This document shows, one piece after another, positions 21,471 to 33,388 of a stretch of 64,000 bases of DNA (positions are counted from its first letter, which is position 1; the number at the start of each line of letters is the position of its first letter). The position numbers were made by a program, and so were the translations under genes. Below the pieces are notes generated by a model. The model saw only the letters and a program-made list of their open reading frames with translations. It was not told the origin of the DNA and did not search any database. Source of the stretch: Anastrepha obliqua (taxonomy: Eukaryota; Arthropoda; Insecta; Diptera; Tephritidae); NCBI RefSeq assembly GCF_027943255.1, contig NC_072892.1, forward strand, positions 24,141,792-24,205,791. Reading direction: 5' to 3'.

Positions 21471-21539
21471 CATGCATACATACATACATATATGCATTAA
21501 TAACCAATAATAAATATGCATTTCTTGCAAAGATGAGTC

Positions 21540-21870
21540 GTACGCAGCATTGCACAGTTGAGAAGCGGAGGTTTGTTGACAATATTCGAAAACAAACAAC
21601 AAAACGTCTATAAATTTATCGCTGAGGCACTTAGACGGTCCAAAAATGTTGTTGTCAATGTCCTTAAGCCCAAAAAATCCACAGAACGACGTGGTGACAA
21701 GACAAAAACGACCTGCACTACCGATAATTTAACCCATTGAGGATGCGTGCCAGCATATAGCCGCCCAAATTAGTTCGTAGGCTGCAAGGCTCGCGACGTC
21801 TGTCATTCTAAGCGATAAGCTACGCATAGGTATAGTAAAAGAGTCACGTTTTCATTCAAAGACATTAGGG
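21540..21870 (+). pseudogene. Possible Tc1/Tc3-type N-terminal HTH relic
   Basis: FIAEALRRSKNVVVNVLKPKKSTERRGDK resembles the second helix-turn-helix and GRP-like hinge of Tc1/Tc3 transposases (sr..V.n.lk...kKSTGRp). Further weakly similar residues follow across stops. There is no catalytic domain. The call rests on a short match. Confidence 0.4.
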
Positions 21871-21874
21871 GCCA

Positions 21875-24085
21875 TTACTGATGAAGTCTTATCTTCCTTA
21901 TAATGAAAATTTACGATGTGAGACGGCGGTATAATCAGAACGAATTTAACATATTACATCCATACTAATTTTCGAAATCCATCTATCTCCACAAATGGCA
22001 TTGGTAATGAATGTGCGCAAAGGCATAACAAAGCAGTCATTTGTGCGTAAACGCTTTCAAATTCACGACATTGGCATCCAAACTTTCGCCACAGTTTTAC
22101 TCTTAGTACCGAATTTAATTTATACAAATAATCTAACAGAGATTAGCTTTTACGTCTGGCAGCGTAATTTACGACCATTGTTGGCTATACCCACTTCAGT
22201 AATGTTATTTTTAGAAACCGGTGAGCAAAGATTTCTTGAGCACAAGTGAATGCATTCAACATACAAATGCACACAGGTGTGTTTGTTGCTTTTGTACAGT
22301 AAAGAAAGTGAATTCGCTCTTGCATAACGGCATCGATGATAATATGAAATGATATTTTGAGTTTCGTGAGTGCGCTGTCAAAGTATGCGTATTTCTGTTA
22401 TGTTTTTGGAATTGTGTCAGTGAGGGCGAAAAGTGAGTATCATTACAGGGAGAAATGTGTGTTGGTGAAGGTATTAGTGCAATGTAACTAAAATGCATGC
22501 AAATTTACATATTGAGGTGCATACACATGTTAACCTACGAGTAGATCACTTCAAGGACTGTAATTAATGACGATAATTGGGGATAAATAATTGTTTATTT
22601 ATTTATTTATTTATTTTAATATATTTTTTTTTTGTTTTGTTTTTTTTTTTGGTCATATTGTTTTTGTTATTTTTTATTTATTCATTTTATTTTTTTGTTT
22701 TTTTTTTAATTTTTTTTTTTTTTTTTTTGCAATATATGTAATTGTTGGATTTATCAAAGTTTCCATAAACAAAGTGTTATTTATAAGAACTGTAAACTAT
22801 TTGATTTCCACAAAACATCAGCAAAGTCCATCAGCTGTTTCTTTTTTTATTTTTTTGCATTTTATCTTGGAATCAGCCGATTTTGTGGCATACCGAAAAA
22901 GATCGATGTTATGCCGTCTAAACAGAAATGATTCAAGCGCTTAAACGTACTACTGTTAGCCCTAAGCTTCAAACAAAGTTGAGAGGCTACTGCAGGGCGA
23001 CTTTCTTTTTTATATACAACAAAGTTTAATATTTCTAATAAAACAAAGGTTGCTGAAAAATATTGCATAAAATATTTTTATTCATAAAACACTTTTTAGT
23101 ATTGTATTAGCCCCTTGGGAACGGATTTATTTGAGAAAATATTTTCGGCTGCTTAGAGTAGTAAGTAAAATCAGTACATTTTACGTAAGAATACATATTT
23201 AGGTGGCCGTTGCTGTAGTCTAACTATTGCATTTTTTATCTTCTCGGTGTGTCCACTGTCAACATCAGCTACTGCTTTGCCATTTTTTCTTTCATTTTTG
23301 CACTTATTTTTTATTATTTTGAATTCATATCAACTTAATCGTTCGACAGTTGTCTGTCCGACGTGTGTGCATATCAAATTTGTTTTTAAATTTAAATTCA
23401 AAATCTCACCTCAACACCAAAAGCAGAAAGCGAAGCAGCGCGAGGCAACTGTCGATTGATTAGCAATTGGAAGGGGCCTTCCAAACAAGCCTTCCACAGC
23501 TATGCAATGGCCATGAATTTGAATTTCAAAAACACACAAATATTTTTGCGTTTTTCTATATGGTTTTCTATGGCTCTGCGACTGCTCATTTTAAGGTATT
23601 CACTTGTGGACGCGTGGATGCTTAGATGTGTGTGTGTTAGAGTTTTGGTGTTTATTTAGTGACAGCAAAGCTTTCACTTTTAAAACTATTTCCGTTAACA
23701 TACAATAAGTGAAGATTTTAGTATGTCTGTATGTATTGGTTTTCGTCTGTATGCCTTTTGATGAATCAAACAACAATAGCATCAGCCGTAATAAATACTT
23801 AACCTACTTCAGCACATAAAATGCCAAGACAATCAAAACGTGGCGGAATGAGCTGAAAACCAAGTTAAGTATACAGCAATCATAACAGACGATGTAAATG
23901 GGTAAATTAAACAGTTTTAGTAAACACAAATATACTTGCACATGTATGTGTGCACCTGAGAATTCTGAAGTGGGCAAGTGGAACAACAAACAGCTTTAAA
24001 AAAAGTGCAAGTTTCGTAATCAATAAAATAAAAAAAGCATTCACTGTCACACTTACGTATATTTGAAGGTGCTTGGGAGTATGTG
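21875..24085. other. No gene recognised; contains a T-rich tract
   Basis: AT-rich DNA with a T-rich low-complexity block at 22591-22732. Nothing with a recognisable domain is present on either strand. Confidence 0.55.
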
Positions 24086-24704
24086 CAAGGTGGCGCAAAA
24101 TTAATCATTCTATCGGAAGATATTTATATAATTTTTGCAAAAACCTTAAATAGCTTTCTGGTTAAGTCAAAATGCACTCAGAAAACTGACGACTCTTTCT
24201 CAGGCTTCTTTGATTTGGACATGAGGGAAAGGAAGAACACGAGAAGGCAGACTTGTATGCCAAAATGGGGCGGAAGGGCCATTTATTAGATCAACCCCAT
24301 ATTCCGGCTTTAACAAAAACAACCTAAAACAGGAAACCAAAAAATGAATCCAAATAAAAACCAGGGAATACTGAAAGGCACAAACGGCCTCAATCACTCC
24401 AAAAAAGTTCCTGTACTTTAATACCAACAGAGCAAAATCTGCTCTAATCCTAGACAAAAAGCGCCTCAGATTACCCTATGGACCACTTACAGACCACTTT
24501 GCCTGCAAGAAACATTTCACTACAACAGGACTGTCTAGTACTAATTCAGACAGGTTCTGCTGTGATGAAGAGGAGTCCACGGAACGCTTAATCACCAATT
24601 GAAAAGCATTAGCTCACAGGAAGCACAGAATCCTGCATTCCTACCAGTTGCAAGAAAAAAAAATCTCAAAGAAAATTGGATGATTAATTTTGCGCCACGG
24701 TCTA
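24086..24704. mobile_element. CAAGGTGGCGC-type TIR element split by a retro fragment
   Basis: The left end CAAGGTGGCGCAAAATTA at 24086 pairs with the right end GATTAATTTTGCGCCAC at about 24681-24698. The outermost right bases have drifted. Solo copies of this family are about 145-210 bp (45667-45811; 54994-55191), so the extra length here is the retrotransposon fragment at 24215-24660. Confidence 0.65.
24215..24660 (+). pseudogene. Non-LTR retrotransposon RNase H end and tail fragment
   Basis: GHEGKEEHEKADLYAKMGRK matches the last RNase H box (PGH.G..GNE.AD.LA). It is followed in shifting frames by LILDKKRLRLPYGPLTDHF and LSSTNSDRFCCDEEESTERL, the post-RNase H helix and Cys knuckle. It lies between the two ends of the TIR element, indicating insertion into it. 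Neither a clear 3' tail nor a target duplication was found. Confidence 0.7.
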
Positions 24705-24894
24705 CCGGCTTCCATCTCAATTTCAGATACCTATTTACATATTTCCCAAAACGAGTTTTGCTTTTCGTTTTTTTTTGTAATTCAACACCGGTTTGTCCTC
24801 TTTGTCTGCCCAGTTCCCTTTTTATATTAGCTTTAGCTCCAAACGCAAGCAGACCTAGCTTGTGTTACTACTGGGACAAACTTCAAGGTTAACT

Positions 24895-25400
24895 TATACA
24901 TAGATTTGTCAGGCAGCCATTAAAGCAATTACATCGTTTAGTATAACGTCCGAGATCGATCTTCAAAGCAGGGAGTCAGTAGAAACATTGGCAACGAATT
25001 GAAAGCCACATTTCTTTTGGGCTCCAGACCATAAGAGCATTGAAGGAAACGAAATTGTAGACAAAAAAGCGAAAAAAGGTTTCTCTCTATCTTCGGATCT
25101 TTTTAACGAAATATCAAAGTCAAAACGAGTACAACGCACCAGACGAAAACATGATCAGAAAATTCAGGACAAGATGGGGCGTCTGTACATATGCAGGAAT
25201 GCAAAGATCAGTGTAAGTCAAAGTCGCACTGGATTTATACTATCACTAACACGAAGAGATTGTAGAACTATGAAAGGTGTGGTGACTGGACATAGACCTG
25301 CAGGAAGCAGGGCTCAAAGCAAACTGTACAGAATCTCTTTTGCGGATGTCCTGCGTTATTCAAATCACGCTTAAAATATTTGGGAACACCACTGTTTGAC
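24895..25400 (+). pseudogene. Non-LTR RNase H tail, first of two fused copies
   Basis: CQAAIKAITSFSITSEI (third acidic box region, Asp lost) is followed by WAPDHKSIEGNEIVDKKAKKG, GFILSLTRRDCRTMKGVVTGH and LKYLGTPLFD. The reading then passes directly into a second RNase H domain with no 3' UTR between. Frameshifts and stops are present. Confidence 0.75.
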
Positions 25401-26312
25401 GATAGTCAAGTCGCGATCAAGGCTCTGACGACGCCATGGTGCAGAACAAAGCTATTAAACTCCTGTAAGGAGGAGATCAAATGTCTTGGGTGTGCAGGTA
25501 ACATTTCTCTAATCTGGGTTCCAGGACATAGGAACATATAGGGACAGGAAATTTCTGATGAGCTTGCCAGGAAGGGGACTGAATTGGCCACAGAGACCTC
25601 ATACCCGGGCATCGACATCCCCTGACAGTTGTTAAAGAGGAACTGCACAAATTATTTCTCAGGAAAGCGCAGAAAAGATGGAGCTCCATTTCTTCATGTG
25701 CTATTTTGAAAACCGTTTGGCCCCAATATGATATACGAAGGACTCTGAAAGTTCTTTGGACTCCTCACCATTCAATTTCTAAACTCGTAGCTGTGTTTAT
25801 CGATCACTGGACGATCGGCACACACTCGGAAAACCTAGGGTTAGGCTAGGCTAGGCTGTGGGGACCTTTCAGAGAAGGAGACTGTTGAGCACTTTCTCTG
25901 TAAATGTCCGAGTTTGGCAGCTAGACGATTAAGGTCGCTGGGTGCTCGTTTCTTCGACAGCCTGAGGCAGTGCGCCAACCTAAATCCAATCAATCTCCTC
26001 CATTATATCAACAGCTCTGGCTGGCTGTAGATACATATTTGCCTGTTGGAGGTCTCATAATGATATCAAACCGGCGTTTTAGTGCTACTTGAGGAGTGCC
26101 AGACTGGCACTTCAACCATTTCACCTACCTAGTGTTTGATGGATTGGAAGACATCTCAGCAGTTGGTTGGAAATATATGCTGAAATTCGCAATAGAAACA
26201 GGCGGGTCGACTACTTCAAAGCGCATAACTAATGAACTTCATCTGGTAACGCTATGAACCGAACTGGTTTATGCGTGACTGCAAGTTAACCAGTTCCACC
26301 TAACCTAACCTA
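25401..26312 (+). pseudogene. Non-LTR RNase H tail, second copy, with (CCTAA)n end
   Basis: DDSQVAIKAL, LIWVPGHRNI, stop, GQEISDELARKGTEL, then much later EKETVEHFLCKCPSLAARRLRSLGARFF and INSSGWL give the RNase H end and the Cys knuckle. About 280 bp of 3' UTR ends in CCACCTAACCTAACCTA at 26297-26313. AGGCTAGGCTAGGCT near 25843 is a small internal repeat. Many stops show an old copy. Its 5' end is fused to the preceding fragment. Confidence 0.75.
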
Positions 26313-26313
26313 G

Positions 26314-28384
26314 GTCTGATTGCAAACTATACTGCCGGATAAATTAAAATTTTACAATTTTGAAAGATTTCAGATGATTTCTTTCTATCTTAACAAAAAA
26401 AGGAGAATTTGAAATTTTATTTTTGTCGTTCAATGCATTAACCAACACGCTTATGAAATAAAATATTTTTTCTTGCAATGCCAGTTCCCCGTATTTTATG
26501 TAAAACCAAATACCTAAGTAGATGTACGAGTTTCGGTTGGAGCTACTGCATACTACACATAAAATGCCATCTCCATCCATAAAAACTCGCCTTAACTTCG
26601 CAAGTATTCAAATCAGACGCATTGAGTATTCTTTGTTAACAATTCACTACTTAAGTGACGCGCGAAAAGGCATAAAATACAGTAATAATAACAAAGAAAA
26701 GCAAACAAACTAATCATAAATTCAGATATTCTACTTCCTTAACTTCAAAAACTTGCACGCATAAAACACAAAAACAATTAAAAATAAACAGTAAATATAC
26801 CGACTCACATTGAGATGGGCGACGTCGCTGCACACTTTTTAGTATTAAGAAATCAAAGAAAACGTGCATGACGATGTGAAATATAGTAGTAGTAAAACAT
26901 TGAGATTTATATTGCACCAATTGTTGTTGCCTTGAAAGGAAGCGCTCGGATTGGCTGAGTCGCGATGCCCTGCAACAAACACACACACATACATTGCATA
27001 TCAACACCATACTGATGAGTGGCTGCTCTCCGACTCATCTGCTGCGCTGCCAATAGACCAATTCAACACTTTACTCAAACCACTCAAAAGCCACAACAAT
27101 AATCCACATCAGCACTCCCGTTGCCGTTGCTGGCACCCCCATCCACACTATCAACGCAGCTGCAATCGTCATCAGCGCGCTGCACTTCGAAGTTGAAGTC
27201 GTATTGTTTTCATTTTCTGTCTGTCTGTCCGTCTACTATGATAGTTATAAAGCATAATAATCAAAGCCAACCTAACATTTTTGGAATGATGCAGAAGAAA
27301 ATAAAAACTTGAAAAAGCTACAAAGGCAGTACAGCAACAAAAAATGCCTTTCAAATAATTTTTGGTTTTTGGTTTAATAGATTTTTTATTTTGTACTTTT
27401 GGCTTATTTGCTTGCGAGCTGCCTTTGGTTTTAGTATACCCCTTGCTTGTTTATTTGTGTGTATGTGCAACCATATGAATATATATAATATATATATGTA
27501 TGTACATATATACGAGTATACATTGGCCACAATAACAGCAGCGAAACTTCAAAACCACTCGGTACCACAAATTACACCAACAAAGCGAACAATAACAGCA
27601 ATAGAGCACCGGCTGGTATGTGGGTCAAATCGAAATGTTTCAAACTCATAAAAAGTTAGTTGAATGGAGAAATAACTGGAAAAAATGAACGCAACGCTAA
27701 TACAAAAAAATGTATTGTGCAAAAATCAAAACTAAAACCTTGCAATGAAAACGGATTTTTCCCTTAGATCAATAAAAAATAAAAATAAAAAGAATTTGCG
27801 GCAAAAATTAGTTAAAAAATTTTCAAAACGTTAAGGCCAAATGAATGTGTGCGTGCACTTTAAATTACCTTGTATATGCAATCTAAAAAAACCATCAAGC
27901 AATGCAGTAAAAATCGGTTAAAGAGTAGACAGAAATCGTTTCGAAAAGTTGTCCCTGGAGCAGCCTTTTGAGCAAAGGGAATAACCGGAATTAGACGAGA
28001 AATGAAATATCTCCGAGATACTACCCATTGGTTAAAAATCTAATTTTCCTGGTGGGGTTGCGCAGGGTTGGTGGCCCAACCGTGAAACCAAAATACCCAA
28101 GAAGCGGAGAGCTCCGCTTTATGTTCCGAATAGGAGCGACACTAAATTGTAACGTTACATAACTTTTTTTCGTATTCAATTTATTGTCAAGGAAATAAAA
28201 AAAATAAAAATGAGATTTTACATTTTTCAGGCACAATAAATCTTTTAAAATTGTTTGATACAATAAATAAAATACTAACAGTACCAGCGAGGCCTTTAAG
28301 TATCAATCGACTAGTTTTGACCGCAATGCCTTCAATTTTTTTTTTACGCCAGTTAATTTTAATGGACGAACTAAATGAATTTTA
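26314..28384. other. No gene recognised
   Basis: AT-rich DNA with a (TA)n/(CATA)n tract near 27479-27515 and CA repeats near 26980. A CA/CAG-rich stretch around 27050-27180 has long codon runs but no domain. Treated as non-coding. Confidence 0.5.
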
Positions 28385-29670
28385 TTTTCAGCGCTTTCCC
28401 TAACTTGCGCTAGTTTTTTTGTATTGCTGGAATTTTTTTTTATTTTTAAATTTTTTTTATTTTTAAATTTTTTTTATTTTAAAATGTTTTTTTTTTACAT
28501 TTTTGTATTTTTTGTTTGCTCATTTGCAAATTTTTTGCTTGTTTTTTATTTGAATTTTTTTCTTTTTCATTTACATTTTTTTTCAGTTCTTTTAACGCTT
28601 TCCCTAACTTTCGTCAACTTTTTTGTACTACAGCAAATTTTTTTTTAATTAAATTTTTTTTCGTAAAATTTTTTATGTTTTTGATTGTTCATTTGCAAAT
28701 GCTTTTTTTTTATTTGCAAATTATTTTGTTTTCTACTTAAATTTTTTTTTCAATTTTTTCAACGCTTTCCATAACTTCCGTTAACTTTTTTTTTATTACT
28801 GCAAATTTTTTTTAGATAATTTTTTTTTATATTTTTTTACTTTTTGTTTGTTCATTTGCAAATTTTTTTATTTGCAAATTTTTTTGGTTTCCACTTGAAT
28901 TCTTTTTTTATTTCTTTCAGCGCTTTCTCTAACTTCTGTTCATTTTTTATTGGTATTACTGGAAATTTTTTTTTACCTTCAATTTTTTTTCATTTTAACA
29001 TTTTTTAGTTTTTTGTTTGTTCATTTGCAATTTTTTTGTTTTGCACCTGAATTTTTTTTTATTTCTTTCAACGCTTTCCATAACGATTTCCATTTGTATT
29101 ACTGCAAATTTTTTTTAAATTACATTTTTTTCAAATTTTTTAGTTTTCTCTTTGTTGCAATTTTTTTTATTTGCAAATTTTTTTGATTTCCACTTGAATT
29201 TTTTTCATTTCTTTCAACGCTTTCCCTAACTTCTGTTAATATTTTATTTGTATTACTGAAAATTTTTTTTTCACTTCAATTTTTTTTTTTTTCATTTTAA
29301 CATTTTTTAGTTTTTTGTTTGTTCATTTGCAGTTTTTTTTCATTTTCAATTTCTTTTCTTCGTTTTCAAATTTTTTTTTGCTTGTTCATTTGCAATTTTT
29401 TGTTTGCTCATTTGCAAATTTTTTTTTAAACGTTTTCTCTAACTTCCGTTAACTTTTTTGTCTTACTGCAATTTTTTTAATTTATTGTTTTTTTTTATTT
29501 GTTCATTTGCAAATATTTTTTTTCATTTTCAATTTTTGTTTTGTTTTTTTTTTCATTTAAATTTTTTTTTTTTTTATTTGTTCATTTAAAATTTTTATTT
29601 TTTTATTTGTTCATTTGCAATTTTTTTTTTCATTTGCAAATTTGTTTGTTTTTCATTCGCAATTTTTTTT
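28385..29670. repeat. Degenerate T-rich tandem array, about seven units
   Basis: A conserved core CGCTTTCCCTAACTTCCG recurs (with changes) at about 28392, 28596, 28763, 28921, 29072, 29218 and 29431, so spacing runs from 146 to 213 bp. Each core is followed by a TTTGTATTACTGCAAA-like box, poly-T, TTGTTCATTTGCAAA and poly-T. Length variation is mainly in the T-runs. Apparent Phe-rich frames are compositional. Confidence 0.85.
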
Positions 29671-29769
29671 TAGGTATAACCAGTGGCCTTTTTCGCCATT
29701 CTTAATGTTTCAGTAACAGAAGTTTCAACGAAACAAAAGAACAGTTCAATTTGATGTATCCTTTAGGAA

Positions 29770-30016
29770 GGCGGCCGCCGGAACCGAATGTGTTGGTGTG
29801 TGACTGCTGTTCGGAAGTGCACAGGTTCGAGTCTCTGAGCATGAAAGATCAAATGAAAGAAAACCGTTTTCTGTTAGCGGTCGCCCCTCGGCAGGCAATG
29901 GCAAACCTTCGGGTGTATTTCTGCCAAGAAAAAGTTCTTTATAAAAAACCAACCGGCAGCGTGAGCTCGTCCAAACACCCAATAAGGAACATAGCGCCAA
30001 TTATATATTATATATG
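29770..30016 (+). mobile_element. tRNA-derived SINE, internally deleted
   Basis: The head GGCGGCCGCCGGAACCGAAT, GTGACTGCTGTTCGGAAGTG and the B-box-like AGGTTCGAGTC are clear. TAGCGGTCGCCCCTCGGCAG, GGCAAACCTTCGGGTGTATT and CTGCCAAG follow. The segment with CATTTGTGGAACAAC is missing, and the end has CCAAACACCC and GCGCCAATTATATATTATAT. Confidence 0.82.
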
Positions 30017-30335
30017 AATATACAGCCGTTGATCGTTGAAAATACTTAAAAACGATGAGTTGGCAACCGAATATGCGCATTTTTTATCGAGTAAGGTGCT
30101 GTAACTGTACTTTTTACGGTTAAATATATTTTCTGTGATTAAATTCATTGAAATTCGGTCACTTTTCTATGCCTCTTGAAGGGTCCACATTGATTTTTTG
30201 AGGTTTAACAGGAGCACTGATATTTTTGTGAGAAATTTGCTTAGGAACGATTCGATCTTTGTCCAAAATTTTGTGACTTATTTTCTGTTGTATATTGTAA
30301 CTGGTAAGTAAGTAAAAGATAAAGTATCTGTAGCA
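30017..30335. other. No gene recognised
   Basis: AT-rich spacer between a SINE and a Tc1 relic; may include Tc1 5' non-coding sequence. Confidence 0.4.
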
Positions 30336-32124
30336 GTCCTACAGCTCTTTGCTTTAGACGAGAGGGAAGAATTGCACCCCAGCTCTTCGAAAAGCAATCA
30401 CAGAGTTGCAAAAGGCTGTATTATCCTACAGTGATATTTCAACACAATTAAACGTTTCAAAAACGATGGTTTTAATTGCTATTATTCTGAGTATAAAACA
30501 GCAAAAAACGTTTCCAGAAAAAAGATAGCGCGAAAGCCCGATTTTTCTTTTTAAGTAGTAGGGCTGCTGACATCCATCACAAAAACGACGAAAAGAACTA
30601 TTGCACACCGGTCGGCAGAATCCGGGCTTTACGGTCGACTGACATGGAAGAAGCCATTCGTAACAGCGCCCCAACGGCAACGTCGACCGGAGTTTGCTGG
30701 AGAGCACACATCCTGGACTCAAAATCATGGCGAAATATTTTATTCAGTGATGAAATGAAAATAAATAGAGTTGGTTCAGATGGTAGGACGTTTGTGCGCC
30801 GGCCAAAACTGGCAGCATTAGACCCCCAAGCTCGTCTCACCCATCATAAAGCACGGGGAGGCTCAATAATAGTGTCGGGCTGCTTTTCGTGGAATGGTGT
30901 CGAGCCAATTCATCGTATTGAAGGTAACACCCAACACACCCGTTAAGATCTACACGGACGGATCTAAAATGGACACCGGTGTAGGATCAGGGTTATATTG
31001 CGAAGAGCTTTCTATCAGTGAATCCTTTGTACTACCGGATCACTGTAGTGCTTTTCAAGCGGAAATAAACGCTATTCATGAAGCCCTAAAATGGTAAGAG
31101 ATAAACAGAATATCATCAACAGATATCTGCATTCTATCAGATAGCCAAGCTGCCCGACGGGTCCGGGATGCATTCTAAATAACATCTTGATTGTCTTACG
31201 TTGTCGCCAATGTCTTAATGAGATGACCAAACATTATGCTGGGTTCTAGGCCACAGAGATATACCAGGGAACTGTAGGGCAGACCTACTTGCAAGAGAAG
31301 GTACCAAACATAAGTAATTTTATGGGGGTACCTCTCGCAACTTGTAAGCTTCTTATTAAGGACGCACTAATCAGTTCTGTAAATCAAAGATGGATTAGTG
31401 TCAATACCTGTGAAATTGCTAGGGAAACATGGCCAAGGCAAAATCTATGTCTGTTCAAGAATATTATAAAATTGAGTATACTTCAAATTAGAACCTTAGT
31501 AGGGGCCCTCACAGGCCGTTGTCTCATAGGAAATCATTAAAGAAGATTAGACGTTTACATGCATGATTTCTGTCGTAGCTGCAGGAATGAGAAGGAGTTG
31601 GAAACAATTCAACACCTTTTTTGCACATGCCCAGCTCTAGCCAGAAGCAGGAACGGATATTTAAGATTCTACTTCTTTATATATAAGATCCTACTTCATT
31701 ATATATGGATAATCTATACACTTTAGGTATCAACAACCTTCTATGCTTTGTCAAAAGCTCAGGATGGTTCAATATGGAAAGGGAAATGTAGCCCAGCCCC
31801 TGCGGCTAACAACGGACCCATTTCGTGGTCTAAGTGGCGTCGTTGTCTCTATGGGCGATGCGGCTGCCAAACCTAACCTAACCTAAAGTAACTGGGATGC
31901 CGTCAAGTACGTTTAGATACTTCAAAATGTAGTGCCACCTTATGCGGAAGAGAATTTACGGGTGATATGGAAATTTCAACAGGACAATGATTCGAAGCAC
32001 ACTTTTAGTGTTGCAAAAAAATTTTTCAATCCACTTCAATCCAATAATACATCTTTGGAACTACGTAAAAGATGTAAATGGTACACTGAATATCACAAAT
32101 TTGGATCAGTTACAAAACCTAATA
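30336..32124 (+). pseudogene. Tc1-like transposase relic split by a retrotransposon
   Basis: The left part (to 30928) encodes LQKAVLSYSDISTQLNVSKTMV (helix-turn-helix), RTIAHRSAESGLYGRLTWKKP-like sequence, LDSKSWRNILFSDEMKINRVGSDGR (first Asp), and GGSIIVSGCFSWNGVEPIHRIEG. The right part (from 31888) resumes ILQNVVPPYAEENLRVIWKFQQDNDSKHT (second Asp) and, after a frameshift, HFNPIIHLWNYVKDVNG, where the usual NPIENLW Glu box is altered. Removing the insertion and one copy of GTAAC joins IEG to NWDAVKYV in frame, confirming a single original gene. Confidence 0.88.
30929..31887 (+). mobile_element. 5'-truncated non-LTR element with GTAAC duplication and (CCTAA)n tail
   Basis: The insert is 959 bp flanked by GTAAC (30924-30928 and 31888-31892). 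It begins within the RNase H domain: KIYTDGSKMDTGVGSGLY, DHCSAFQAEINAIHEAL, ILSDSQAA. It continues NQRWISVNTCEIARETWPR, LTGRCLIGNH and a Cys-knuckle region. The 3' UTR carries AACGGACCCATTTCGTGG and ends CCAAACCTAACCTAACCTAA. The same 3' UTR wording occurs in the element at 35137-36348. Confidence 0.85.
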
Positions 32125-33388
32125 CGTAACTAAGTTCCCGCTGTTTGTCAATAGATGCGGCCAGCAGTGTGTGCTAGTCGATTCTAACATAACCTAAACG
32201 TCATAAACCAAGCTTAGACATATGGTAAACTGACTGTTAAAACACATTAGTGACTTTGTTTTGGTATCATATATATACTTTTGGTTTTGTGAAAATATCT
32301 GATTGTGTGCCGCATAATCGTCATTTGCGGGAGTGTTGATTTTCCTCTTTCATGCGAAAAAAGGGGCGGCTGAAGCGCATCGAGAGCTACAAAAAGTTTA
32401 TGGACATGCTGCTTCAAGTGCTGAGATTGGCTCCGTCGCTTCAAATACGGTGATTTTAATGTTGACGACCGTCCGCGTGAATGAAGGCCAAAAATCTTCG
32501 AAGACGCTGAATTGGAGGCCATTACTCAATGAGGATCCGTGTCAAACGCAAGAAGAGCTTGCTTTAGTATTAGCAGTTGCCCACCAATACATTTCCAAGC
32601 GATTGCATGCTTTGGGAATGATTCAGAAACAGGGGACTTGGGATTTGGGTTCCTTATGAATTAAAACCAAGGGAGGTTGAACGTCGTTTTTTCGCCTGTG
32701 AACAACTGCTCCAACGGCAAAAAAGGAAAGGTTTTCTTCATCGCATCATGACGGGTGATGCAAATTGAATTCATTAAGCAATCCAAAGAAAAGAAAGTCA
32801 TGGGGACTGCCCGGTCATGCTTTTACGTCGTCGCCTCGGCCGAATATTCACGCTGCGAAGGTTATGTTTTGTATTTGGTGGGACCAAGTTGATGTTATTT
32901 ATTATGAACTGTTAAAATCAAGCGAAAGCATCACTGGGGATCGCTAGCGACTTCAATTGATGCAATTGAGCCGAACACTGCGCGAGAAGCGACCGCAATA
33001 CGCGGAGAGGTGATTCTAGAGCATGAAAACGCTCGGCCTTACGTTGCCAAACGCGTTAAAACCTACCTGGAAACACTGAAATGGAAAGTCTTACCCCAAC
33101 CGCCATATTCTCCAGATATTACGCCGTCCGATTATCACCTGTTCCGATCGATGGCACATGGTCTAACTTACCAGCAGTTCCATTCAAATGAAGATATCAA
33201 AAAATGGCTTGATCCGTGAATAGCCTCAAAAGATAAACAGTTCTATCGCGACGGTATACGAGATCTACCAGAAAGATAGGAAAAAGTAGTACCCACCGAT
33301 GGGCAATACTTTCAATCATTCACTTGTAACCATTTTTTTTTTTTCAGAATAAAGTTGTATCTTCAACAAATCAACTTAGTTGCGCACC
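32121..33388 (+). mobile_element. Near full-length mariner inserted after the Tc1 relic
   Basis: The left end holds AACTAAGTTCCCGCTGTTT; the right end holds AAATCAACTTAGTTGCGCACC followed by TA. The inner AACTAAGTT is shared and inverted, and the 18-base ACTAAGTTCCCGCTGTTT is the exact complement of the right end of the related copy at 47423. The outermost left bases have drifted, so the left boundary is uncertain by a few bases. The span of about 1.27 kb suits a complete mariner. Confidence 0.75.
32300..33312 (+). pseudogene. Mariner transposase relic with Asp-to-Glu at the second catalytic site
   Basis: Readable parts are FHAKKGAAEAHRELQKVYG (helix-turn-helix), DPCQTQEELALVLAV, ELKPREVERRFFACEQLL (frameshifted), HRIMTGDAN (first Asp box; usual GDEKW altered), ASPRPNIHAAKVMFCIWWDQ, ILEHENARPYVAKRVKTYLE (second site Glu instead of Asp) and PDITPSDYHLFRSM (third Asp). 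Stops and frameshifts occur throughout, and the usual stop after DGQYFQ is lost. The closest relative in the window is 46793-47423. Confidence 0.87.
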
